This document shows positions 35,628 to 44,879 of a stretch of 64,000 nucleotides of DNA, one piece after another. Both the position numbers and the translations under genes were made by a program. Source of the DNA: Paramoeba atlantica (lineage: Eukaryota; Discosea); assembly GCA_977017575.1 (NCBI GenBank), contig CDRNVI010000026.1, positions 1-64,000 of the forward strand, read 5' to 3'. Each line of letters begins with the position of its first letter. Positions within the stretch are counted from its first letter, which is position 1. A model generated the notes under the pieces. It ran no database searches and was not told the origin of the DNA. It saw only the letters and a program-made list of their open reading frames with translations.

Positions 35628-38396
35628 ATGAAAACGTTTTGGGTACATCCTGTCCAAACACTCTCAGTTGAAAGCGTCGCTTTGAAGTGGATGGAGGAGC
35701 GCCAAAGAGATGCAAGATTAAAATGGGTTTCAAAAATGCGTCCCTCTACTTGTCTTGTCTCGAACATCTTTCCACTACACGTAGTGAACAATTCTTCCTT
35801 ATTCCAGTACGATATTAATTTTCACTTGAGACCCAACATTCACACAACTGTCACGCCCGGTATCTCGCGCGCAAGGTCTAGTGTCTTGCATTATCTTCGC
35901 TCGAAAACCGGAGAAACTCCATCGTCAGGCGCTTTTATATGCGTTGCGAATAGAATTTACAGCACAGTGTCATTACCTCAAAATTGTATAAATCTTCCCG
36001 AGAAATGCTTTGATCTAAATATCTCAAAGTGCACTTTAACTATGAAGAAAAGTAAAATTTTGCTCCACGAACTTCCGATGGACGAACTGCAACAACTGTG
36101 CAATCGACTGCTCAATTGGAGTATTCAATATCACGGCAGTCGGCACGGTAACTTCAGGCTCTGTCGATCAAATGGTAAAGTAGTAGACTTATCCGATGGA
36201 TGTCTTGTTTCGGGAATTAGAATTCATCGTGGAACTCAACTGCGCACCATTTTTGTGAAGCGTTCTGGTGAAAATGAAGCCCTTTCGACCTTCTCTCCCC
36301 TTTCGCCTCCCCCTTCAACCCGAAGCCTGGCCACTTTAAACGTAAATACCAGCCGTGGCCATCCGCCAATTGTATTTCAGTGCGCCGAAGAATTGCTCAG
36401 CAAAACTTTGAGAAACAAATCTATGCGCCAATACCTTATTCGTGATGCTAGTGGTTCCATGACCCTCACAGATTGGGATTCATCTTCTAGCGGAATCTCA
36501 TTGAAGACTGGCAACGTCTACAGGGCACTGCAACTAAGAATAAAATTGGTGAACCAGAAGTATGACAGGGGAAATTTCGGATTCGAAGCGCATATTGGGA
36601 AATCAACCCGCATTTCAACTTTGTCAGATATGCAAGATGACTCAAAAATTTCGAAGGGGCACGTGTTGATTCCTGATGGAAATAAAAGCCTTTATGAGAT
36701 GGGAGTCCGCGTGGATACGCTTTGTACCGTGGCGAAAAACGAGAGCATTCTTGAAGAGATTGTTCCGATGTATGGCCTCGACATGGACAAAGGTTTGCGG
36801 GACAATTTACGCAGAGAGCTGATTGGCACACCTGTAGTGAATAGCTTAACACTTACGCATGGACAAATTATGGATGTGACGTTTGATGATGAAAATTCTA
36901 AGGAAATCCGCTTGGAGCGGGACAACATTAATCAGTTTTCTTCGCACCATGAGTATCTTCCGAACCAACCTAGAGCGGTGCTTCAAGACCTAAAAGGAGT
37001 ACCATTGCAAGTTCTTCACCGTTCCTATAATCCCAATGAGTCATGGATGGATGCTATATTACCTACATGCTCTCTTCTTCCTCCCCGTCGTCTCCCACTG
37101 TTACAACAAACGGTGCGAGCACTGCAAGAAGGATTGCAGCATTGGGGATTGCAAATAAACGAACAGCCGATAATTACGAAGGATGTGGCAGCGTTTACGG
37201 CACCTTTGGTGACAAAGAAGGCTGTTGGAGCAAAAGACCCCCGACTTAAGGGACCTCACCTTTTCATCTTAATATTGATTGGAAATATCGATGGCAAGAC
37301 ACCTGAGATTTTGTTAAACGGGCTGCCAGGGGAAGAGAGGGCCTGTTGGAAATATTCAACCTTCGACGAAGCAATAAATGCATTACAAAACTGTTCGATC
37401 TATGGTGCGTGTACTGTAGCTGGAATTCTGGCGAATAAAAATCTGCCTGAGGCGGACAAACTAAAACTCAGTGCTTTATGCTTACGACGGGGTATGATAC
37501 CAGTTCACTTTTACGGCAGGAGTCCCAGGAATAAAAATCAATGGCTTGCTGCGAAAAGGCTTGTTGTATGCACGCGTTCTAATGGCAACCCATTGTCCGG
37601 CTTCAATTTGTCTGCAGAAGTGCCCCGTATAGGCACACGGATGATTTTATTCGTTGGTATAGACGTTTGTCACACAAGAACAGGTTCCACAGGAGCCCTA
37701 GTTGGGACACTCTACAATGGTCCGCCTCTCTTGCCCATTATGTATCCATTCTTTTGGCACAGTGAACACGCACGAAACAGTGAGAGTGATGGTGTACTTA
37801 GCGCTTTTTACGAACTGGTAGAAAATGTTCAAACGATACTTTCACAATATTCACCCACACTTCCGCCTTTGTCCGAAATTATGGTAATGCAGGACGGAAG
37901 TGTGCGAAGTGAGATTGATAAACTTGAATTATACATTCCCCAGGGGGTCGAGTTTTCTTTTATTAATCTTCATAAAAGAACTGGAATCCGTTTTACCAGA
38001 GCTGTGTGCGACACCCAAGTAAACTGTATGAGTGGCCAGCTTGTGAGAAATTTGATACCCTCAAATTTGCATCACGGGAAGAGGGATCTTCCAGGCTTCT
38101 TCTTGCAAAGCCATAATTGTGCATTGTCGACAGCTAGAACGCTTTACTGTGTAGTACAACGACGTGCGCATCACTGGGACATTGAAGAACTGAATCGCTT
38201 ATGCTTCGTGCTAAGCTTCCCATTTTCGACAATGCCTTCTAAGTTGCCGTTCCCCACTAGATGTGCGCATCACTTGGCCGCGATAGCACACGAACTACAT
38301 GCCGTGGATCCGGAATTTCAATACCAGTCACTACCTTTGTGCGTTCGCCATCGAATGTGGTTTTCGGGATATAAAAAAAGTGCTTTGCCCGCTTAA
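35628..38396 (+). CDS. PIWI/Argonaute protein, catalytic His replaced
   Basis: The protein has 922 residues. The C-terminal PIWI domain (about 540-915) has MILFVGIDVCHTRTGSTGA with the first catalytic Asp (D679), then HSEHARNSESDG, then MVMQDGSVRSEIDKLEL with the second Asp (D756), then FINLHKRTGIRFTR, and FFLQSHNCALSTARTLYCVV. In the last block the usual TxHY reads T-L-Y: the catalytic His is Leu839. FPTRCAHHLAAIAHEL closes the domain. A PAZ-like region may lie near residues 245-400 but is not clear. Slicing is therefore doubtful, and a guide-binding role is likelier. Trypanosomatids keep a divergent PIWI (PIWI-tryp) of this kind. The C-terminus SALPA is longer than in most members. Confidence 0.85.
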   Translation: MKTFWVHPVQTLSVESVALKWMEERQRDARLKWVSKMRPSTCLVSNIFPLHVVNNSSLFQYDINFHLRPNIHTTVTPGISRARSSVLHYLRSKTGETPSSGAFICVANRIYSTVSLPQNCINLPEKCFDLNISKCTLTMKKSKILLHELPMDELQQLCNRLLNWSIQYHGSRHGNFRLCRSNGKVVDLSDGCLVSGIRIHRGTQLRTIFVKRSGENEALSTFSPLSPPPSTRSLATLNVNTSRGHPPIVFQCAEELLSKTLRNKSMRQYLIRDASGSMTLTDWDSSSSGISLKTGNVYRALQLRIKLVNQKYDRGNFGFEAHIGKSTRISTLSDMQDDSKISKGHVLIPDGNKSLYEMGVRVDTLCTVAKNESILEEIVPMYGLDMDKGLRDNLRRELIGTPVVNSLTLTHGQIMDVTFDDENSKEIRLERDNINQFSSHHEYLPNQPRAVLQDLKGVPLQVLHRSYNPNESWMDAILPTCSLLPPRRLPLLQQTVRALQEGLQHWGLQINEQPIITKDVAAFTAPLVTKKAVGAKDPRLKGPHLFILILIGNIDGKTPEILLNGLPGEERACWKYSTFDEAINALQNCSIYGACTVAGILANKNLPEADKLKLSALCLRRGMIPVHFYGRSPRNKNQWLAAKRLVVCTRSNGNPLSGFNLSAEVPRIGTRMILFVGIDVCHTRTGSTGALVGTLYNGPPLLPIMYPFFWHSEHARNSESDGVLSAFYELVENVQTILSQYSPTLPPLSEIMVMQDGSVRSEIDKLELYIPQGVEFSFINLHKRTGIRFTRAVCDTQVNCMSGQLVRNLIPSNLHHGKRDLPGFFLQSHNCALSTARTLYCVVQRRAHHWDIEELNRLCFVLSFPFSTMPSKLPFPTRCAHHLAAIAHELHAVDPEFQYQSLPLCVRHRMWFSGYKKSALPA

Positions 38397-38427
38397 TCTT
38401 AGAACAAACAATTCGTTTTTCTTTTCT

Positions 38428-38501
38428 GATGCGTATCTTGCCTATACGTATCTTGCCTACACGCATCTTGCCTATGCGCATCCTGCCTATGCGTATCTTG
38501 C

Positions 38502-38502
<1 letters not shown>
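38428..38502 (+). repeat. Tandem 15-bp repeat (TATGCGTATCTTGCC-like)
   Basis: Five slightly varied units follow the PIWI stop by about 30 bp. The units share (G/A)T(G/A)CG(T/C)ATCTTGCCTA. Confidence 0.9.

Positions 38503-38552
<50 letters not shown>
38503..38552 (+). repeat. (TTTC)n microsatellite
   Basis: About 12 to 13 copies of TTTC follow directly on the 15-bp repeat. It lies in the 3' flank of PIWI and would be within its 3' UTR if that is long. Confidence 0.95.
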
Positions 38553-38738
38553 TTTTGTTTGAATTTATCTAATTCCAGCCGAAAACATATTTTAATTGCA
38601 CCGTTCATGTTCTACAAGAAAGCACACCCCATGGATTCAATTTGAGACACTACAAATTGATACACATTACTACTCTCATCTTTATTATCTCGGTACATTT
38701 ACATTTTTCCTTTTAAGAAAATTTCGTTTTTGCTTGTA

Positions 38739-38845
38739 CCGGGTATTGCTTAATTACGGAATTTCTTAATTACAGGTAACGGTTAAAATTTCGTCGATTT
38801 TAACATTAAATCGGTGTAACCGTAATTAAGAAATTCCGTAAATGG
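38739..38845. mobile_element. Left-end remnant of the CCGGGCGTTACTTAA MITE family
   Basis: It starts CCGGGTATTGCTTAATTACGG after TA and matches the first 110 bases of the MITE at 30478, including AAATTTCGTCGATTTTAAC. The right end is missing; satellite repeats follow. Confidence 0.75.
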
Positions 38846-38936
38846 GAAAACGGTTATTGATTGATGGCACGCGCACCCTTATAAGTTATAACGGACCCAG
38901 AAAGGTATGTATAACGCATAAAGCTTGCACTCTTAT

Positions 38937-39099
38937 AGTGCATATTGTACCCTTGATAACGCAGATTGTACCCTTGATAATGCATATAGGGCCACTGATA
39001 ATGCATATTGTATCCTTGATAACCCATAAAACTCGCACCCTTATAATGCATAATGTAACCTGATAATGCATAATGTAACCTGATAATGCATCATGTAAT
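38937..39099 (+). repeat. Tandem repeat of TGATAATGCATAATGTAACC-like units
   Basis: Seven or so units of 20-24 bp. The last two are exact (TGATAATGCATAATGTAACC); the earlier ones differ (CTTGATAATGCATATTGTAC). AT-rich and non-coding. Confidence 0.85.
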
Positions 39100-39289
39100 C
39101 GAATAAAAAAAATCTGTCTTTCTTTCACCATGTGCCAAACGGTAGAAATGTTGGGAAAATAATATACTATAAAACTGTATGGGCCTTGTTTGTATTGGAT
39201 ATTTGCATTGCGTGTGCCTTGTATTGAGAGGGTTGAAACCTGTTAAGTTTTGTCTGGTTTTTGCCAGGACACCTATTTTTTGGGCGTCA

Positions 39290-39605
39290 TTTTGGGAGAC
39301 GTGTCACGGCTTCAAGAAGGGGTATCTTGTGAAAACAACGGCGTAGAAAGCTAGTATTGTTCCCAAACTCTCAAACTACTATAGGTGAAACGATTCGAAA
39401 AATTATTTTTACCCATGTTTTTCGCCAAGTTAACATTTTTTTCAAATTTCTTTTCAGAAAAAAACGAACTTGGCAGCCCCATCCTGTTGATACCAGGGGG
39501 AGTCGTCCCCGAGTACGGTGGAAAATGTGCGCCAAGACCTCGGCTACCCCTTCTGGTGGTTTATTTCGAAAAGTTTTTTTTCAAACGACGGAGACCAAGT
39601 TTTTT
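39290..39605 (+). repeat. Internal fragment of repeat HR
   Basis: It matches 430-745 of the first HR copy, for example AAAACAACGGCGTAGAAAGC and AACTTGGC(A/G)G. The ends are absent. It is followed by 320 bp of unrelated sequence and then by another HR copy. Confidence 0.8.
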
Positions 39606-39920
39606 TCGTGAGTTGAATTCCAACACGTTACAGCGTGTGCTGTGCTAATTTTCCAATATAAAACTTGAAATTCACTCATTTCTTCGTTAGCCTGAGAGTT
39701 GTAACACATTTTGCTTTCGCTGCTCACTTCGAATTCTTCCATATACCACCATATCACCACAGACGCATTACCCCCCTCTAAGGTGTTGGTAACCTGTTCT
39801 GGGCCGTGAAGATGCCCTATGAGCTTCTCGATATGGCGCTTCACGGGCCCATAGATCATCCGAGGGCGCAAAGGTGTATTTTCCAAGCGTCGCGTGGATG
39901 CTCTCTGAGCATAATATTTT

Positions 39921-40672
39921 TGAATCGCTTCGTTAAACGCGGTGGTTGTTTTCAACTTAGAAGTCGCTTCATGCTGCATTGAACGAAGTACGATGGAAGT
40001 ACGATGATGAAATTTTAACCCAAATTTGGGCCGTTTTTGATCCCTGACCAGTAGGGGTAGGAGGCGAATCTGTCGAAAGAAACGTCGCAGAATGGTAGCT
40101 GAAATCCAAAACTCTTAAAATACGTTTTAGGAGTCCATTTTGGAAAAGTAATATTTTTACTTTTTTTTAAGTAATCCCAAAACTTTTTTTTTGGGAGTTT
40201 TTTTTCGTCATCCCAAAAATTTCAGATATTTTGACCTTGTCGGACCCCTCCTGCGCGTACCAGGGGGGGTCACCCCCAGGGGCGGGGGTGGAAAATTATC
40301 GCCGCGGCCTACTCTTCCACTTCCCTGCGCTCGATTTTGAAAAGTAAAAAATTCGAAAACGAATTCGCGACGTATGCGCTCCCCCCTGGACCCCCCCCAC
40401 CTGAACCCCCCCTGGACCCCCCCCTGGACCCCCCCTGGACCCCCCCTGGACCCCCCCTGGACCCCCTCCTAGACCCCCGCCCTAGACCCCCCCTAGACCC
40501 CCCCTAGACCCCCCATTTTTTTGAATCTTTTTTTTCAGTTTTGGACCACCGGAGCCTCCTTCTATATTTTTTTCTTCTATTATATTACTGTGTTTCTCTT
40601 TATATTTTCACTGTTTTTGTTCATTTTTGTTTTCGATAATCGAGGGTAGAGCGGTAGTTATACAACCACCGC
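39921..40672 (+). repeat. HR repeat copy with long C-rich minisatellite
   Basis: The left end has CTTCGTTAAACGCGGTGGTT and the right end has the final hairpin ending at 40672. The C-rich block at 40379-40514 has about twelve units of CCCCCC(T/A)(G/A)GA. The middle resembles the 14561 copy. Confidence 0.85.
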
Positions 40673-40919
40673 AATGTAGATGTACTATGTAAAAGTAATT
40701 CTATTTACTATGTAAATTAGAAAGAAATTGAATTTCAATTACCTCTCTTCGAGTTGAGGAAAGGAAAAATTGTAAATACCTACGGAGGGTTTACGAAACA
40801 CCAAGTAAAAGCACAGAAAAACTTAGAAATCACTCTGACTTCAAAAATTCAAAATTAACCTTCACTTTAAAACGTCTTCTTACACACTTTAATGACAACT
40901 TCTAGTATCTGTTTCTTTT

Positions 40920-41227
40920 TCATCCCTTAAAATGAACGCTGGAGGCGCGCTGTGCTTCTTCCGCTTTGGTGAAACACACATGTGTCAGCCTTTTCTTCGA
41001 TACGACTGTGACAAAATCAACAGTCCCGTACAGAGAGTAATACTTTGTTATGTCTTCTTTGGTCATTAATAAGGGAAGATTTGCAATTATGATTGATCGC
41101 TCATCACGCTCCCCACGCGCAGAGTACAACACGTCAAGTGAACCAATGTACTAGTCCCACTTGCGCTTTGCATCCCTTTCCTTTGTCCGAAATACTGTCC
41201 TTGATTTAATTCACTCTCCGAAGACAT
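40920..41227 (-). pseudogene. RRM protein fragment with a frame change
   Basis: On the minus strand an ATG at 41227 opens MSSESELNQGQYFGQRK. A frame change near 41150 leads into SIIIANLPLLMTKEDITKYY, with RNP2 at IIIANL and RNP1 at KRLTHVCFTK. The reading stops after SVHFKG, before the last strand of the RRM fold. Short, truncated and on the opposite strand to its neighbours, it is probably a dead copy of an RNA-binding gene. A TA-flanked MITE sits 27 bp upstream of its start. Confidence 0.6.
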
Positions 41228-41253
41228 ACTCCTCCTCTCATTAATTTTTATAC

Positions 41254-41432
41254 TGTCCCCCCCCTTTAAGCGCACCCGGTCAGACCCCCCCGTTTAAGCG
41301 CACATAGAGTTGAAGGAAAGAGCCCGGCGCCGCGAAGCGGCGCCAATTTTTTTTTTATGTAGTGATTCAGACCCCCCCGTTTAAGCGCGCTTTTCGCGGA
41401 AAGCGAGGTGCGCTTAAACGGGGGGGGACAGT
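41254..41432. mobile_element. 179-bp MITE with CTGTCCCCCCC ends, with nested end copies
   Basis: The left end CTGTCCCCCCCTTTAAGCGC and the right end with GCGCTTAAACGGGGGGG and GACAG are inverted repeats flanked by TA. Inside are two more copies of the CCCCCCCGTTTAAGCGC motif and a perfect palindrome GGCGCCGCGAAGCGGCGCC (about 41328-41346). A similar palindrome lies at 23589, at the edge of the Merlin-like remnant. Confidence 0.8.
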
Positions 41433-41636
41433 AAATATAGATTATAACAAAAATGAAAATTTATATTTATATTTATAATAATTAATGAGAGAGGGTAGGT
41501 GGAAGGAGGGTGATATACAACAGTTTAGATGATAGGATGAACCAATTTGTTTCGCTGTAAGGATAGATTGCGGGTAAGCGAGGATGATAATTATGAGATG
41601 TTAACTATAAATATTTGATTAAGCGCCCATAGAGTA

Positions 41637-41939
41637 ATGAAGGGAGGGCTAATGTACAAAAGGCAGATCTGTACTTTCTGGAGAAAATTCTTCCTGTCCC
41701 TTCGTCTCCATAAGCGTGATTATGCGCTGATTTCTACGAATTTCTCCGTGATCAGCGATGCGCTGCGGGGAAAAATAAAAGCCAAGCCCGTTGTCCGAAG
41801 TGCGGTCCAAACGTTTCGGGGATATAGAAATAATGTACTTGAGAAAAACTTAAAAGGATATGACTCTGAACAAAATTATAAATTTTTGCAGAAATATAAA
41901 TGCTTGCAAAAAAAACCAAAGGTCATTTATAAAAATTAA
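41637..41939 (+). CDS. Doubtful small ORF
   Basis: A 100-residue Lys-rich reading (MKGGLMYKRQICTFWRK...) starts close to a GATTAAGCGCCCATAGAGT motif that also occurs in the nearby MITE, and it runs into repeat HR. The C-terminal half is Asn/Lys/Tyr-rich like AT-rich non-coding DNA. It is probably not a gene. Confidence 0.2.
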   Translation: MKGGLMYKRQICTFWRKFFLSLRLHKRDYALISTNFSVISDALRGKIKAKPVVRSAVQTFRGYRNNVLEKNLKGYDSEQNYKFLQKYKCLQKKPKVIYKN

Positions 41940-41949
41940 TGAGAGGGGG

Positions 41950-42202
41950 AGTAGTAAAGTATGCGAAGAATTTTGGAAATTTTTTTCGCAAAAAGTTTTG
42001 CAAAAGTTTCGCGTTGTATGCCCCCCCCATGGACCCCCCCATGGACCCCCCAATTTTTTTTTTTTCAGATTTGGACCACCGGGGTCCGTTTTATATTTTT
42101 TTCTTCTATTATATTACTGTGTTCCTCTTTATAAATTTTCACTGGTTTGGTTCACTTTTTTTTTCAGTAATTGAGGGTAGAGCGGTAGTTATACAACCAC
42201 CA
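41950..42202 (+). repeat. Right part of repeat HR
   Basis: It has a short ATGGACCCCCC tract, the T-rich block and the final hairpin (about 42183-42202). The left part is missing. Confidence 0.85.
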
Positions 42203-42448
42203 CCAGGCACACTGCGAAGGTGACAGTCTGTTCTACTAGGCAGCCGTATTCTCTCGATTTTAAAAAATTGAAATAAACTTTTTTAAAGTTTTATCGAAAA
42301 ATTATGTAAATAAATTACCATGTGTATAGTAACTTTGCTGTATAGTAACTTTATTCGCAAAAGAAATAAAGTACTTTATTAAAGTTTCCGCGAACCCTGG
42401 ATAAGATTACTGATACTTGTTTTTTGATGCTTTCTATACTTTGTATGT

Positions 42449-44497
42449 ATGATAACGTTGAAAAATAGAATTAAAGAATATGGAGTTTTATTGAGTGGGT
42501 TTTCCGAAACCTCCTATTACACGGCCGGGTGCATCCTTCATTATCGATCCCGAGGATTTCGTGTGAAGAGATGGAGTGAAATAGTCTTCACTGATATTCA
42601 GATTCGGAATCGACTCATGTTGCTCTTTCTTTTATCGGACCTTCCTCAACGGAAGTTGGATCTTGCCGATTTCGTCAAGCATCCTGAACAGGAGCACCAT
42701 CAGAATCTTCTACACAGTATTTCCCGAGGCTACGAGACTACGTTCCTTCCAATACAATTGACGAATAGGAACCTAAGTAAAATTGATAATTGGAACGAGT
42801 ATTGCTTAGGTCGCTCTTATCTAAATTTCGCTACACCGAATGAAATACAACAGCAAAATGCTTTGCAACGTAAAAAAAGTACACATTCTCAACTGCCTTT
42901 AAGTGTGAGAGTGGTTGCCCTCTTGGTTTTAACTCCCGACGCATGCCCTATCCTATCACATGTATTTCTAGGGGATGCTGATTCGCAAGTTGGTATAGAA
43001 AGTTGTTTGCCTCTAAAAGCAATTCAATACAGAACACTTATTTCTGCATTGAAGCATTTAGAAATGCAGTGGAAAGCTAATGAAATCGTCATACGAAAAA
43101 TTGCCTTGAGAAACATAGAAAATTCTGTAATTCGAATAACACATTCGAATTCTCTACAATCTGAGATACTGCAAATAGTGCATAATGTCGCGAGCACGTG
43201 TACACGTACTTTCCAAGGCCAGACCAGGTTACCCACAATGGACGAGAGGACAGACATATATTTTATGGTTCGCGCGATGTCAATGTTATCCCTTCATCGA
43301 TTACTGTATCCGAATGAAACATCGCCATCATTAACATCAGACACTCTTGAGGAAGTACTATGTGCGTGCGCTACGCATTTGTATGAGTGCGAATCGCTGG
43401 GCTTGTATGACAAATCAATGTTCAGCCTGACAATTCACATTTTTGAGGCACTTATGATTCTTCGTCGTGCAATCATTGCCTTAAGCAAAACTGATTCGCT
43501 CACAGAGCGGGAAAGTTTTTTGATAAAACGAATTAGCGAAGTAATAACAAAGAAAATAACAGATTTACAAAAAGAGTTTAATTCAGGAGATCCCACTCTG
43601 GAAGAGTGCGTTGAATACTCACAATATGTCAACATTTGCTTTTCGGAAGGTTCGCCAAAATTATCAAAAATAGCACTCATAATTTTCGATAGACTGCGCT
43701 TGACATACAAATCTGCGCAGCTTCGAGTCACAGAGAGAGAACTAAACACGGAGAAGAAAGACCCCAATAAGGACAATTTTATCGAATTCGTGAAGTTGCA
43801 TGGGCTCATACTCCACGTCTATTACCAACGAATCTTGCTGGATGCTTTCGAGGAGACCGGGTGCACCAAGTATCTGGATGAAGCCTTGACTCTAGGCAAT
43901 GTAATCGACGATGTCTTTTTCTTCACAGCAGCCTCTGTGAAAAAATTTCTTCCCAACATCCGTGCTAAGGGATACTATTGCGATCTCGCAGTCCGTGAAA
44001 GAATGTTTTTTCCCGTAGTACAGCACTGCGACGATATAAATCAGCCGTGTGCAGTTGCCGTATTACTTCAGAATTTGCACCGTTTGAATCACATGCGCCA
44101 TCCACTAAAATCTGAATACCGTGCGAAATTAAACACCTCCTTATCACATATAGTACCCATAATAAAAAAGAATCCAGAAAAATATTTGCAGCTCATTCAC
44201 TGTGCGTTGCTTTGTTCGAAGAGTCCTTTCCTTGTAATTGTTGCAAATAAAGGCAATACCCACGAAGGACTTCGGAATATTATTGATGCTATTCCCACAA
44301 ACAGATTGTCCATCATAATGCGTAATACGAATCCGTCACACCCTGATTTTCTTCACCCATTCGCAATGCATCCCGTTTTTCGAAATATCACCATGTCTTC
44401 TTCAAACTTTGTTGTGTGTATTGGCGATACCGCTGTAGCCCACTGCGATTCAATCTCTGAACTGGAGGATGCGTTGCGAAAAGAGCGCAACATGTAA
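42449..44497 (+). CDS. Unknown 682-residue protein
   Basis: I do not recognise it. It is a full-length ORF with a normal start and stop and the same orientation as its neighbours. The protein is largely helical with many Leu, Ile and Arg and without membrane segments, as in repeat-type organellar RNA-binding or scaffold proteins. The last 100 residues (LVIVANKGNTHEGLRNIID to the end) look like a small alpha/beta domain with two short strands, LSIIMRN and FVVCIGDTAVAHCDS. No catalytic motif is evident. Confidence 0.75.
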   Translation: MITLKNRIKEYGVLLSGFSETSYYTAGCILHYRSRGFRVKRWSEIVFTDIQIRNRLMLLFLLSDLPQRKLDLADFVKHPEQEHHQNLLHSISRGYETTFLPIQLTNRNLSKIDNWNEYCLGRSYLNFATPNEIQQQNALQRKKSTHSQLPLSVRVVALLVLTPDACPILSHVFLGDADSQVGIESCLPLKAIQYRTLISALKHLEMQWKANEIVIRKIALRNIENSVIRITHSNSLQSEILQIVHNVASTCTRTFQGQTRLPTMDERTDIYFMVRAMSMLSLHRLLYPNETSPSLTSDTLEEVLCACATHLYECESLGLYDKSMFSLTIHIFEALMILRRAIIALSKTDSLTERESFLIKRISEVITKKITDLQKEFNSGDPTLEECVEYSQYVNICFSEGSPKLSKIALIIFDRLRLTYKSAQLRVTERELNTEKKDPNKDNFIEFVKLHGLILHVYYQRILLDAFEETGCTKYLDEALTLGNVIDDVFFFTAASVKKFLPNIRAKGYYCDLAVRERMFFPVVQHCDDINQPCAVAVLLQNLHRLNHMRHPLKSEYRAKLNTSLSHIVPIIKKNPEKYLQLIHCALLCSKSPFLVIVANKGNTHEGLRNIIDAIPTNRLSIIMRNTNPSHPDFLHPFAMHPVFRNITMSSSNFVVCIGDTAVAHCDSISELEDALRKERNM

Positions 44498-44879
44498 TTT
44501 CCAATTTGACCTAACGTTTACATACCAGAAGGAGTAGCGTTATTTTTACACATGATTCTTCTCTACTAGAAAAATATCGTGAAACGGAGCTTTCCTGTGC
44601 CAACCAAAACATTCTAAACGTACTCCATTAAACGTACTCCATTCGGACGCCACATTAACTCCCTAATCCCCTCGACATTATCGTATGAGATCCACGTATT
44701 GCGGACCGGACAAGAAATTCGAGAGTTCACTTGCCATCCTCTTTCCATACGACAACTGTTTAATATGAATCTCCTTTCTACTTCTCTGTAGAAGTGGTAT
44801 GGCTAGAATTCCATTATCAAACATTTGTAATCTCAAACCTTAACTTTAGAAAGGTATACTATATCTTTAGCGGGTCTTA
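44498..44879. other. Intergenic, nothing recognised
   Basis: AT-rich stretch; the direct repeat AAACGTACTCCATT occurs twice (near 44617 and 44631). No gene or repeat family member is seen. Confidence 0.5.

Noticed and set aside
38428-38552. Short regular repeats, considered as a CRISPR array
   Set aside because: The units are directly adjacent without spacers, in a eukaryotic context, and one part is a simple TTTC microsatellite.
39581-39979. 132-residue minus-strand reading between two HR copies, possibly a transposase fragment
   Set aside because: It runs into repeat sequence at both ends and has no recognisable catalytic motif.
40379-40514. Telomere-like C-rich tract
   Set aside because: The unit CCCCCCTGGA does not match TTAGGG-type telomere repeats, and it sits inside a dispersed repeat with genes on both sides.
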